Shown piece after piece: positions 33,933-42,703 of a stretch of DNA of 64,000 nt. The DNA comes from Paenibacillus rhizosphaerae (GTDB lineage: Bacteria > Bacillota > Bacilli > Paenibacillales > Paenibacillaceae), in the NCBI RefSeq assembly GCF_014192015.1, contig NZ_JACHXJ010000003.1:1-64000 (forward strand), in the 5' to 3' direction. The notes under the pieces are model-generated. The model made no database searches and was not told the origin of the DNA. It saw nothing but the letters and a program-made list of their open reading frames with translations. Both the position numbers and the translations under genes were made by a program. The first letter of the stretch is position 1; every line of letters starts with the position of its first letter.

Positions 33933-34718
33933 GTGGATAACTTTAGAGCCAAATATAGAAATCGTTATTATCATGCCTTTGTCACGACGTTCGGCACCAT
34001 CCAGCTTCACCAGCGTAATCCCCTGGTCGTAGCGTTATGGTCTGTAGCTTTCCCTGGATTCGGCCACATCTTATTACACAAATTCATTTCCGGCTTTGCG
34101 TTGTTTTTTTGGGAATTTTATATCAACCAAAAGACTCAGCTGAATACTGCCATTATGTATTCTTTTAACGGAGATATCGCTCAGGCAAAGGCCGTATTAA
34201 ATGAAAAGTACATATACCTCTATATCCCCGTTTATTTATTTGCCATATGGGACAGCTACCGGACTGCCATCGATCTAAATAAGATTCATCTGTTGGCGAA
34301 AAGGGAAAATGCCCCATACCCCAATTTTTCGGTGAGTCCCTTCGAGGTCAACTATCTGGACAAGAAAAAGCCATGGGTTGCGCTGGTCTGGGCAATGACA
34401 ATCCCAAGTCTTGGACAACTGTATATTCATCGGATCTTAGCTGCTGTTTTAACACTTGCCATGACCGTGATGATTGTCATTCATTCCAACATGATTGAAG
34501 GCATGCACTACTTTTTGCTGGGGAACTTCCCTAAATCAAGAGAAGTGATGGGAGCTCAGTGGTTCCTTTACTTCCCCTCGATCTACTTCTTCACGATGTA
34601 TGATTCTTACACCAATGCCGTAGAGCTGACAAAACTGTTTGATTGGGAACAAGCCGATTATTTGAAAAAAAACCACCAGCCTCAAAACTTTGTTTTACAC
34701 AAAGGAGAAAAAATCTGA
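33933..34718 (+). CDS. Membrane protein with internally duplicated TM2-like module, unknown function
   Basis: A 261-residue protein made of two similar halves. RNPLVVALWSVAFPGFGHIL near residue 28 corresponds to KKPWVALVWAMTIPSLGQLY near 147. Each half ends alike, WDSYRTAIDLNKI and YDSYTNAVELTKL. The motif of proline, small residue, Gly, then aromatic before a short helix recalls TM2-type hairpins. Two to three hydrophobic segments occur per half. The start is GTG with GGAGAG upstream. The stop overlaps the next start (TGATG), which implies coupled translation. I do not recognise a named family. Confidence 0.75.
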   Translation: MDNFRAKYRNRYYHAFVTTFGTIQLHQRNPLVVALWSVAFPGFGHILLHKFISGFALFFWEFYINQKTQLNTAIMYSFNGDIAQAKAVLNEKYIYLYIPVYLFAIWDSYRTAIDLNKIHLLAKRENAPYPNFSVSPFEVNYLDKKKPWVALVWAMTIPSLGQLYIHRILAAVLTLAMTVMIVIHSNMIEGMHYFLLGNFPKSREVMGAQWFLYFPSIYFFTMYDSYTNAVELTKLFDWEQADYLKKNHQPQNFVLHKGEKI

Positions 34719-35194
34719 TGGGAATACAATTTTTCTCTACATTTCAGCATTCACACTATGTGGAGCTTGCCATAAGCAAGCTCAAAGAAAACGAGGTCGT
34801 CCATATTTACGCCGTACCCCTGGACAATCGTCCAATGGATATGAAGCTGGTTGATACGATGCATGGTACTGACGGAACCTCGTTAGTCGATATCGGGCTT
34901 ATACTAGCCATGATGGGCGGGACCGTCGGGGTATCCAGAGGGTTTGTTCTCCACTGGGGTCCTGTCTATTGGGGGCTAATTGGAGCGGCTACAGGATTTG
35001 CCGTTGGCTTTGTTTACGATTTGTTAAAAAATCGGATGAAACGAAAAAAGATCAGAACGGCCAAGACTACAGCTGGTGAGGTGATATTAATTGTCCAATG
35101 CACAACGGAGCAAGCCCCGTTTGTTGAGCAGACGCTGTGGGGGAACCTGGCATTGGGAGTTGCCAAAACACAAATGCAAACAACTCCATTATGA
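34718..35194 (+). CDS. Small membrane protein, glycine-rich hairpin between two soluble halves
   Basis: A 158-residue protein. A soluble beta-alpha-beta-like start (IQFFSTFQHSHYVELAISKL) leads to a glycine-rich two-helix membrane hairpin around residues 57-100 (LAMMGGTVGV, GLIGAATGFAVGF). After a basic stretch (KNRMKRKKIR) comes a second soluble segment (GEVILIVQCTTEQAPFVEQTL). The plan resembles DUF1269/YflT-like stress proteins, but I cannot assign it. AAAGGAG lies inside the end of the preceding gene. Its 3' end overlaps the convergent kinase gene by six bases. Confidence 0.75.
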   Translation: MGIQFFSTFQHSHYVELAISKLKENEVVHIYAVPLDNRPMDMKLVDTMHGTDGTSLVDIGLILAMMGGTVGVSRGFVLHWGPVYWGLIGAATGFAVGFVYDLLKNRMKRKKIRTAKTTAGEVILIVQCTTEQAPFVEQTLWGNLALGVAKTQMQTTPL

Positions 35195-36118
35195 TTTTTC
35201 CAGGCCCAGAAGGAAGTTGCGGGTATATGCGTAAGCGTCGGTCCATCCCATTTTGGCATAGAAGCGCAGTCCGTCCAGTCCTTTGAAGTAATAAGCGCCC
35301 CTTAATCTCTCATTGAAGTCGGGGATGACGATTCCGGCTTGCTGTTGATGGTCCTGATAAGCTTGTACGACGTTGTGCCCGTCCATGTGCCGGTCCAGAA
35401 TGGCCAGATCCACAAGAAAGTCGCCGTAAACGCAGTTGCAATCCAGAATTCCCGTAATCCGGCTGCCGTCAGACAAGATGTTCCACTGGTGAAAATCCCC
35501 ATGAACAAAATAACGATGCGGCTCGTTATAGTGCGAATAAGCATTTAATCGGCTGTAAATCTCATCGAACACCTCTTTCTCCAAACAGGAGTTATGGAAT
35601 AAGGCGTACCAATTCTCCCAGAAGCTGCCCGTTTGGTCTTCCGCATAGACGGATTCCCAATAATCCCTCCAGGTTGGGAACGCACCGTCACCGCTGGGCC
35701 CGATCCAGCCGTATCCGTGGGCTCCCCTCAGGTCAATATGATTCAGGCGCGTCAAAATTTGAATAAGTTCCGGAAGCCGGCGTCGCTGCTCCTCATTCGA
35801 AAAATCCGCCAGATTACGGCCTTCTATCTTTTCCAAAATGGAATATTCGAGATTCCCTGTTTTCCCATGTCCGATACACCGGGGAAAAGGTATGCCCTGG
35901 CTGGACAGCAGATCCGATACGAAGATTTCCGACAGGTACGCCCCCTCCAGGTCACTGAATTTGATCACGTACCCTTGGCCTTCATGGTTAAAGGAAAAAA
36001 CGCGGCTTAAATTTCCGCCTTGCATGGGTGTGATTTCCGCCGCTCCATCACCCAGATGCTTGCCGATCATCTCCTCGACCAAAGTAATGTTCACGATTGG
36101 TTTTTCATATGCGGTCAT
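35189..36118 (-). CDS. APH-fold phosphotransferase
   Basis: A 309-residue kinase-like protein of the aminoglycoside phosphotransferase superfamily. The catalytic loop FVHGDFHQWNIL lies near residue 205 and the metal-binding Asp in GILDCNCVYGD, where the usual second acidic residue is Asn. The N-lobe has YVIKFSD with the ATP-contacting Lys. The frame opens at 36148, but AAGGA before the ATG at 36118 fits better. The substrate is unknown and may be a small metabolite rather than an antibiotic. Confidence 0.82.
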   Translation of the reverse strand: MTAYEKPIVNITLVEEMIGKHLGDGAAEITPMQGGNLSRVFSFNHEGQGYVIKFSDLEGAYLSEIFVSDLLSSQGIPFPRCIGHGKTGNLEYSILEKIEGRNLADFSNEEQRRRLPELIQILTRLNHIDLRGAHGYGWIGPSGDGAFPTWRDYWESVYAEDQTGSFWENWYALFHNSCLEKEVFDEIYSRLNAYSHYNEPHRYFVHGDFHQWNILSDGSRITGILDCNCVYGDFLVDLAILDRHMDGHNVVQAYQDHQQQAGIVIPDFNERLRGAYYFKGLDGLRFYAKMGWTDAYAYTRNFLLGLEKS

Positions 36119-36374
36119 GCCTTCCGCCATCCTTTCGTACCTAAGCAATTGGTACCGGGTTATGCCGCCTCACTTGCCATCCTCAAGCCCTTCAAGCTCC
36201 GGCATTCCTTCCGCCGCTGCTCGATGATGTACGTAATCACTAATCATTGAACACAGCTTTCCAGACGGCCATATACGAATTCGTGCTCGGCGTTCTCGGT
36301 TTCATCCATTATATACCGAACGCTGCCCACGATAAATGAAGACTGCGATGCTAAAATAAAGTCTGTTTTTTGTG
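36119..36374. other. Spacer between kinase and MFS genes
   Basis: Only very short frames occur, for example a 25-codon minus-strand frame from 36246. None has a convincing ribosome site. Confidence 0.35.
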
Positions 36375-36403
36375 TTGACCATATACTGTTTATATAATAT
36401 ACT
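36375..36403 (+). promoter_or_regulatory. Promoter of the DHA2 efflux gene
   Basis: A -35 TTGACC (36375-36380) and a -10 TATACT (36398-36403) are 17 bases apart. ACTGTTT half-sites lie in the spacer and over the -10 box. Confidence 0.8.
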
Positions 36404-36435
36404 GTTTTCACAAGTTACTGTTTATATCATAAACA
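36385..36435. promoter_or_regulatory. TetR operator array at the efflux promoter
   Basis: ACTGTTT occurs three times at exact 16-base steps (36385, 36401, 36417). The third copy extends into a perfect dyad TGTTTAT-ATC-ATAAACA (36419-36435). The same dyad, with centre CAT, precedes the TetR gene at 38918-38934. Confidence 0.8.
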
Positions 36436-36451
36436 ATAAGGAGGATTTTAA

Positions 36452-37999
36452 ATGAACACATCAACCCCAGCAGCGGCCAAACCGGCCGGCCGTAAAGAAT
36501 GGATCGCGCTTTGCATCCTGTGTCTGCCGCTGATGGTCGTATCGATGGACGTCTCCGTCCTGTTCTTCGCAGCACCGGCCATTGCCGCGGATTTACTGCC
36601 GACAGCCACCGAGCAGTTATGGATTTTCGACGTTTACGGTTTTATCCTCGCCGGTCTGCTGCTGACGATGGGCGCCGTCGGTGACCGGATCGGACGGCGG
36701 CGCCTGCTGATGATCGGCTCCGTCGGATTCGCCCTTAGCTCTTTGTTCGCGGCGTACGCCCAGTCAGCCGAAACGCTGATCCTGGCCCGCGGTATTCTGG
36801 GGATCGCCGGTTCGACCCTCATGCCATCGACGCTGGCGCTCGTCCGCACGATGTTCCAGGACCCGGCGCAGCGGACGAAGGCGATGGCCATTTGGAGCGC
36901 CGTCATGGCGGGCGGCGTCACCGTCGGGCCGATTATCGGGGGCCTGCTTCTCGACTCTTTCTCCTGGGGATCCGTGTTCCTCATCAACATCCCCGCAATG
37001 GCCCTGCTGCTCATCATAGCGCCGTTTTTGCTGCCGGAGTCCCGCAGCACGGCAAAAGTCAAGATCGATGTATTCAGCTCCACTCTCGCTCTAGCCGCGA
37101 TCCTTCCCGTGACTTACGGCGTGAAGACGCTTGCGGAAGACGGCTGGGCGGTCCTTCCTGCCGCACTGCTTGCAGCAGGCTTGCTCATCGGCGTCCTGTT
37201 CGTACGGCGCCAGTTGACCATCCCTAATCCGCTGCTCGATATCCGTGCGCTGCTGGAGCGGCGGACCGGCGGTTCCATCCTCGTGAACTTTATCGCTACG
37301 TTTACGCTCATGGCTAGCTCACTCATCAATACCCAGTTCCTTCAGTCGGTTCTTGGATATTCCCCGTTCGTCGCTTCCCTCTGGAGCGTGGCGCCTTCCG
37401 TTGTGGTCGGAGCGGCGGCACCGATCGCCGGTAAACTGTCGCAAATCTACGGAAGACCGCGGGTCATGGCCGGAGGCTTCCTCCTGTCGGCAGCCGGATT
37501 CGGCGTACTGACCCAGGTCCGGCTGGAAGGCTTCTCGCCGCTGACCGTGCTGCTCGTCGGCGCCGGCTTGGTCGCGGCGGGCATCGTATCCGTCATGACC
37601 CTCGTCACCGATTATGTCGTGGGCGTCGCACCGGCGGACCGCGCGGGAGCCGTCGGCGGCCTCATCGAAACGTCCAACGAGCTCGGCGGCGCATTCGGCA
37701 TTGCCCTCCTCGGCTGTGTCCTTGCGGCCATCTACCGCCATGCGGTCACTCCTTTCCTGCCCTCGGGGCTCACGCCGGATGCAGCCCAGGCAGCCGGGCA
37801 GACCATTGCCGGAGCATCGGCCGCCGCCCTGCATTTGCCGGCGGGTGCTGCGGCGCAGGTCATGAACGCTTCCCGTGAGGCGTTTATCACCGCCATGCAT
37901 GCCACCTGCCTTATTTCCGGCGTCATTCTGCTCCTGGCCACCGCAGTCACGCTCGTACTGCTTCGTGACCCGAAGAAGGCCGTTCATACCGCTGCATAA
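36452..37999 (+). CDS. MFS drug efflux transporter, DHA2 (14-helix) family
   Basis: A 515-residue exporter with about 14 hydrophobic segments, of the QacA/SmvA type. Motif A (GAVGDRIGRRRLLM) lies near residue 74. Motif C-like SAVMAGGVTVGPIIGGLLL lies near 150. The DHA2 motif D1 is seen at the start as VVSMDVSVLFFAAPAI. AAGGAGG precedes the ATG. The operator set shared with the TetR gene at 38077 shows that this repressor controls it. The likely substrates are cationic or lipophilic toxicants. Confidence 0.92.
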   Translation: MNTSTPAAAKPAGRKEWIALCILCLPLMVVSMDVSVLFFAAPAIAADLLPTATEQLWIFDVYGFILAGLLLTMGAVGDRIGRRRLLMIGSVGFALSSLFAAYAQSAETLILARGILGIAGSTLMPSTLALVRTMFQDPAQRTKAMAIWSAVMAGGVTVGPIIGGLLLDSFSWGSVFLINIPAMALLLIIAPFLLPESRSTAKVKIDVFSSTLALAAILPVTYGVKTLAEDGWAVLPAALLAAGLLIGVLFVRRQLTIPNPLLDIRALLERRTGGSILVNFIATFTLMASSLINTQFLQSVLGYSPFVASLWSVAPSVVVGAAAPIAGKLSQIYGRPRVMAGGFLLSAAGFGVLTQVRLEGFSPLTVLLVGAGLVAAGIVSVMTLVTDYVVGVAPADRAGAVGGLIETSNELGGAFGIALLGCVLAAIYRHAVTPFLPSGLTPDAAQAAGQTIAGASAAALHLPAGAAAQVMNASREAFITAMHATCLISGVILLLATAVTLVLLRDPKKAVHTAA

Positions 38000-38018
38000 G
38001 ATCGGCGGCATCCACATC

Positions 38019-38062
38019 AAAAAGGCTGCTTCCAGGAATTTCCCTGGAAAGCAGCCTTTTGT
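38019..38062. terminator. Bidirectional terminator between efflux and TetR genes
   Basis: AAAAAGGCTGC (38019-38029) pairs with GCAGCCTTTT (38051-38060), and TTCCAGG/CCTGGAA extends the stem. T-runs are available on both strands. Confidence 0.9.
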
Positions 38063-38076
38063 ATCCGTCGGCAGCA

Positions 38077-38874
38077 TCATCGGTTGGCGCCGCCGCTGAT
38101 TTTCCGATTCAGAAATTGTTCGATCCCGTCCAGCATCCGCTCTAACCCGAACTCCAAATCATCGCCTACGGTGTTTTCAGCCTCATTCTCGCCCGAATAA
38201 ACTCCGGACATGACGATCGGGTACAGGTTCGGATATGGTTCAGGCTTCACCAGCGTCCGAAGCGCCGCCGAATAATTGATCCCGCTGAACTCCTCCTCGC
38301 TCGAACCGGCCTGAACGGCCCGATCGATGTCCCGCTGAAGCATCCCGTAATTCCGGGCATAGCCGCTCAGCAGAAGAACGATCGACATTTTCTCAAAATC
38401 ATCCAGGGGCATGTCCCGCAGCGGTTGAAGCCCCCATTCGACCATCCGCAAATGGTTAGGTGTGATCGGAATGCCGAGAATCGGCATATCTCCATACCAA
38501 GGGTGTCTGCGAAAAATAGCGACCGATCCCAGCACATACTCGCGCATACTCTCCCGCCATTCATGCCGTGGGCGCTCCGGAGGCAGCGGAATATCGCATA
38601 CCGCATCCTGCATGAGGATGAGCAGATCGTCTTTGCTTGGGATATAGCGGTAGAGGGACATCGCGGTAAAGCCGAGTGCCGACGCAATCCGGTTCATCGA
38701 GACGGCGGCGAGGCCATCCTGGTCCGCGATCTCAATCGCCTTAGCCACGATCTGGTCGATGCTCATCTCCCGCTTGGGCCCCCGCTGCGGCGGCTTCACC
38801 AGTCCCCAGCCCAGCGCAGCGCCGGCAGGAAGCATCTTTGCCGCTTCTTCCGGTGTCATTTCTTCACTACTCAT
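38077..38874 (-). CDS. TetR family repressor of the efflux gene
   Basis: A 265-residue repressor. The helix-turn-helix (LAAVSMNRIASALGFTAMSLYRYIPSKDDLL) lies around residues 55-85, preceded by an unusual 35-residue N-terminal extension. The C-terminal part resembles the TetR_C (AcrR/TetR class) ligand domain. GGGGGT precedes the ATG. It converges on the MFS gene, and matching dyads precede both genes (36419-36435 and 38918-38934), so it should repress the exporter and itself. Confidence 0.9.
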   Translation of the reverse strand: MSSEEMTPEEAAKMLPAGAALGWGLVKPPQRGPKREMSIDQIVAKAIEIADQDGLAAVSMNRIASALGFTAMSLYRYIPSKDDLLILMQDAVCDIPLPPERPRHEWRESMREYVLGSVAIFRRHPWYGDMPILGIPITPNHLRMVEWGLQPLRDMPLDDFEKMSIVLLLSGYARNYGMLQRDIDRAVQAGSSEEEFSGINYSAALRTLVKPEPYPNLYPIVMSGVYSGENEAENTVGDDLEFGLERMLDGIEQFLNRKISGGANR

Positions 38875-38917
38875 CAGATCTACCCCCTAGTCGTCCAAAA
38901 ACCGTCATACTTAAAAG

Positions 38918-38934
38918 TGTTTATCATATAAACA
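38918..38934. promoter_or_regulatory. TetR operator upstream of the TetR gene
   Basis: TGTTTAT-CAT-ATAAACA followed by GTA. On the minus strand its flank reads TACTGTTTATATGATAAACA, identical to the efflux-gene operator except for one central base. Confidence 0.8.
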
Positions 38935-38951
38935 GTATATCACAATTTCTC

Positions 38952-39758
38952 TTATTGAGCCGATTCGTTCTTCGGCATCCCCTCCAGCAGGCTTCGGCGA
39001 AATTCGTTCGGGGTCATGCCGTATTCCTTCTTGAAGACGCGGTAAAATGAACGCAAGCTGTTGAATCCGGAGTCAAACGCGATCTCGGTGACCGGATCGG
39101 CGGTGGACAGCAGCAGCATATGGGCATAGGCCACCCGCTGTCCGTTGATATAGTCGCGGAATGAGACATGAATCTGCTCGGAGAAAATCCGCGAAATGAG
39201 AAACTTGCTGATCCCGAGGTCTCTGGAAAGTGTGTCCAGGTTGATGGCCTCCAGAAAATGATGGTCGATATAAGCGAGGATTTTTTGAAACAGATCCATA
39301 TCTTTCGTATAATCCACCCTTTTCAGGGACAACAGCGGCAGCACATGTCCTAATAATACCGAAATATACGCCTTGAGCAATCGGCTGTCGCCAGGTTCGC
39401 GGTACAGTTTGTACAAGCTGGTCAGGGTGCCGGAGACGACCGGATGCTTGGGGACGACCGGATCATTCGGAACATAATGAAGCAAATCCCCCGTATAATC
39501 CCCCGGAAATGAAGCGTCAAAGAAGATCAGCAGGATCCGGCTGTGGTCTATTGTTTGATAGCCGTGCGGCTGATTAGGAAAAATGATCGCCATGTCCCCT
39601 TCAGAGAGGACGTACTCTTGTTGATCGATGTGGACACGGATGTTTCCGGACAGGACCATGGCGATTTCGACGTTTTTATGCAGATGCAGAGGATAAGTAT
39701 TATTGGTGGAAATGAATAAATGAAACTGCGGGTCCCTGTGCTGGTATTTGATTTTCAT
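38952..39758 (-). CDS. AraC family regulator next to the pectate lyase
   Basis: A 268-residue regulator. The cupin-type sensor domain comes first (YPLHLHKNVEIAMVLSGNIRV near residue 22, IIFPNQPHGYQ near 58). The AraC domain fills the last 100 residues, with INLDTLSRDLGISKFLISRIF and the closing FYRVFKKEYGMTPNEFRRS. The frame is open another 111 codons upstream, but GGGGGA and an ATG at 39758 mark the start. It is divergent from the pectate lyase gene and probably activates it in response to pectin products. Confidence 0.88.
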   Translation of the reverse strand: MKIKYQHRDPQFHLFISTNNTYPLHLHKNVEIAMVLSGNIRVHIDQQEYVLSEGDMAIIFPNQPHGYQTIDHSRILLIFFDASFPGDYTGDLLHYVPNDPVVPKHPVVSGTLTSLYKLYREPGDSRLLKAYISVLLGHVLPLLSLKRVDYTKDMDLFQKILAYIDHHFLEAINLDTLSRDLGISKFLISRIFSEQIHVSFRDYINGQRVAYAHMLLLSTADPVTEIAFDSGFNSLRSFYRVFKKEYGMTPNEFRRSLLEGMPKNESAQ

Positions 39759-40011
39759 TGCGATCCCCCGTTTCGGTCTGATGTGAACCCTGGCAGCCAA
39801 GCTTGGTTGGTTATGAAAAAGATAATATGGATGTCCGTGTCTGCACAAGCACCAGGCGCAACTTCTGGCACAAAAAAATTGGTTTTTGGCAGGTAAAAAC
39901 AGCCTAAAAGATTTAAAGTAATAGCAGTAAGCGGCCCAGGTGGAGCGGAGGACACAGCATTCCGCCGGGCTTCCTGCTCCATATTCCGTTGAAGGGAGGA
40001 AGTGTGATCGA

Positions 40012-42588
40012 ATGACAAATCGAACGTTAAGGGGTGCATTGATGTTACACGGCAAACGGATGAAGCAGAAGAACAAAGGATTCAAAAGCATGGCTGTTGT
40101 GTTGAGTATTATGGTAGCGTTTCCATTTGTGGGGATGCCTCATTCCGGCTCGGTTTTGGCCCAATCGGCGGATGAGCAAAAGTTTGCGGGCGCATCGATT
40201 CCCGCTTTTCCAGGCGCAGAAGGCGGCGGAGCTTATACGAGCGGTGGCCGCGGGGGCGACGTCTATATCGTTACCAACCTGGAGGATTACGGAACTAACG
40301 AAGAACCGGTCCAGGGATCGCTTCGATATGGGATTATGTCTACCCCGAAAGAAGGCCGCACGATTGTTTTTAACGTATCCGGAACAATCGAGCTGGAAAG
40401 CTCCCTGCTGTTCAAAAACATTAAGAACCTGACCATCGCCGGGCAAACCGCACCGGGCAACGGCATTACCCTCGCAGGTTGGGATACCAACATCAGCAAT
40501 TCGGAGAACATCATTCTCCGGTATCTCTCCTTCAGGCCGGGGGCGACCAACGTGTACAACGGCAGCGACTCGATGGATGCGCTCTGGGGCAGGGACAACA
40601 ACTATTTTATCATTGACCACTGCTCTTTCAGCTGGAATACCGATGAAACGCTGTCGCTGTACAGGGGCGAAAACGGTACGGTCCAATGGTCCCTCATTTC
40701 GGAGAGCCTCACTTTGTCCGGGCATTCCAAAGGCAGACACGGCTACGGCGGCATCGCCGGCGGGGACAAAACCACGTTCCATCATAATCTGTATGCCAGC
40801 CATACTTCCCGGAACCCGAGGCTCGGCGGCGGATATGCCGGCGCAGCGGACGCCGATCATGTGGCGGTCGTGCAGCTCTCCAATAACGTGATCTATAACT
40901 GGGGCTTTAACGGCACCTACGGTGGAGGGTTCACCTTCACGAATTATATGAACAATATCGAAATCGCCGGTCCAGGCACACGGGATAATGTGATCGATCG
41001 GGTCATCGATGCGGGCGAATCCAAAAAGCTTGGCGGCTTCTACATCGCCGGAAACCGGATCAACGGCAAGCTTACGGGATGGCTGGACGGATCGTCCCCA
41101 TTGGTGAAAAGCTCGGGTGACGCCAGCGGAGACCAGATCACAACCTTTGCGTCTAAACCGTATCTCTCTGCGGACAGCACGGGAGCCAATCACGGGGTAA
41201 CCAATCCAGCGTTTGATGAATACGTGCAGCATGGCGTGGAAAAAGCGAACGAACCGCTGCTGAAGGCTATTTTGCAAAAGGCTGGAGCTACCTACCCGCG
41301 CCGCGACGCCATCGACGCAAGAATCGTCGCAGAAGTGGAGCAGGGCCTCGGCAGATATATCAACACCGAAAATGAGGTTGGCGGGTATGTCTCCCCATTC
41401 GGTGTCATTGAGGAGCAGCGTGGCGCCGATTTTGATACGAATTTGAACGGGATCGACGACCAGTGGGAAAAGAAAAACAGCATCTGGGGCATTCAGGATG
41501 CATATAAGACGGTAACCGACACGGGCTACACCTGGCTTGAGCTGTACCTGAACAGCCTGGCCGACATGGACCATGCAGCCGAAAATCCGGATGCCACGCT
41601 TGCAGCGCCGGCGAACAATGCGCAGTTTGCTCTGGGAGAGGACATGGAGGTCAACGTCAAAGCCTCCTCCAAATTCGGAAACAAAATCAAGAATGTGGCC
41701 GTATACAACGGATCTCAGTACCTTGGTGACGCGGTGAAAAAAGGCGGCGCCTATGTATACACCATCAAGGACCTTCAGGATGCTTCCTACAATATTTCCG
41801 CCAAAGTGACGGACACGGACGGAAGTGCGACCCAAACGACCGCAGCCACCGTCCATGTTAATACGGCCCCACGTACGCTGGCTGATGCAGGCTGGACATC
41901 GGCGGATATCGGCCGTCCGGACATAAAAGGAACAGGAAGTCTGACGGACGGCGTAATCACCGTTAAAGGCAACGGCAAGCTGGGAACAAGCGAAGGGAGC
42001 ACCGAGCAATCGCCTGAATCCGATGCTGCGAAAGACGATTTCCATTTTGTATATCAGGAAATGACCGGAGATATGGAGTTCACCGCAAAGCTGGAGGCCA
42101 TCGGAGCCGTTGACAATCATGCCTTTGCCGGACTGATGATCCGCGATGGTTTGAAGGATAACAGTGCCGCTGCAGCCCTAGGATTATCCTGGGTGAAGCT
42201 GTCCAAAGACACGAGCTGGTCGGCTTATCTGACGGGAAGAGATCAGCAGGGCGCAGGCTTTGATCCGTTGACCGAAACATTGGACAGCGCATCCAGCGCA
42301 CAAGAAGCCGGTATTCAGCTGGTTCCCGACATTCCGTTCAAAATCGGCGGCATCGAGCAGGGCTACTGGCTCAAACTCGGCCGGAACGGCGACACCTTCT
42401 ACGCTTACGGATCGACGGACGGCAAAGAATGGACGCCAATCGGTGAGAGAACGATCGCGATGCAGGATTCGGTCTATGTCGGTTTTGCCGTGGACAGCAA
42501 CGATGTGGCCAATGCGATCGAGCAATTAAACTTTGCCAAATTCTCCAACGTCAAGCTCGAGGATCACTTTTCTCCGATAAGCAAGTAG
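40012..42588 (+). CDS. Secreted pectate lyase, PL1 type, with Ig-like and DUF1349-like domains
   Basis: An 858-residue exported enzyme that cleaves polygalacturonate by beta-elimination. A signal peptide with basic start and hydrophobic core ends near VLAQSA. The parallel beta-helix follows, with IIDHCSFSWNTDE, QWSLISESL and the catalytic arginine region SRNPR near residue 287. A calcium-loop-like DTNLNGIDDQWE ends this part. Then come a bacterial Ig-like domain (about 555-640) and a C-terminal beta-sandwich like DUF1349. GGGAGG supports the ATG at 40012. Divergent from an AraC gene. Confidence 0.92.
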   Translation: MTNRTLRGALMLHGKRMKQKNKGFKSMAVVLSIMVAFPFVGMPHSGSVLAQSADEQKFAGASIPAFPGAEGGGAYTSGGRGGDVYIVTNLEDYGTNEEPVQGSLRYGIMSTPKEGRTIVFNVSGTIELESSLLFKNIKNLTIAGQTAPGNGITLAGWDTNISNSENIILRYLSFRPGATNVYNGSDSMDALWGRDNNYFIIDHCSFSWNTDETLSLYRGENGTVQWSLISESLTLSGHSKGRHGYGGIAGGDKTTFHHNLYASHTSRNPRLGGGYAGAADADHVAVVQLSNNVIYNWGFNGTYGGGFTFTNYMNNIEIAGPGTRDNVIDRVIDAGESKKLGGFYIAGNRINGKLTGWLDGSSPLVKSSGDASGDQITTFASKPYLSADSTGANHGVTNPAFDEYVQHGVEKANEPLLKAILQKAGATYPRRDAIDARIVAEVEQGLGRYINTENEVGGYVSPFGVIEEQRGADFDTNLNGIDDQWEKKNSIWGIQDAYKTVTDTGYTWLELYLNSLADMDHAAENPDATLAAPANNAQFALGEDMEVNVKASSKFGNKIKNVAVYNGSQYLGDAVKKGGAYVYTIKDLQDASYNISAKVTDTDGSATQTTAATVHVNTAPRTLADAGWTSADIGRPDIKGTGSLTDGVITVKGNGKLGTSEGSTEQSPESDAAKDDFHFVYQEMTGDMEFTAKLEAIGAVDNHAFAGLMIRDGLKDNSAAAALGLSWVKLSKDTSWSAYLTGRDQQGAGFDPLTETLDSASSAQEAGIQLVPDIPFKIGGIEQGYWLKLGRNGDTFYAYGSTDGKEWTPIGERTIAMQDSVYVGFAVDSNDVANAIEQLNFAKFSNVKLEDHFSPISK

Positions 42589-42648
42589 AGTTAAATAGAC
42601 GGGATATGCACGTGGACGTCCCTCTGAGATGACCCTTTTTCCGGATGT

Positions 42649-42692
42649 AAAAATCGCCCGGCGGCTGATTCCGCTCGGGCGATTTTCTTTTC
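42649..42692. terminator. Bidirectional terminator after the pectate lyase
   Basis: AAAAATCGCCCG (42649-42660) pairs with CGGGCGATTTT (42676-42686), then T-rich sequence. Two genes converge here. Confidence 0.92.
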
Positions 42693-42703
42693 TTTACCGC
42701 AAA

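Noticed and set aside
36163..36246. 25-codon frame on the minus strand upstream of the APH-fold kinase
   Set aside because: No ribosome site and no similarity that I recognise. Too short to support.
40110..40123. cre-like sequence at the start of the pectate lyase gene
   Set aside because: TGGTAGCGTTTCCA differs from the CcpA consensus at three positions and lies inside the coding region.
40045..42120. Long open frame (691 codons) on the minus strand
   Set aside because: Antisense to the pectate lyase, whose family motifs are unmistakable. No recognisable domains.
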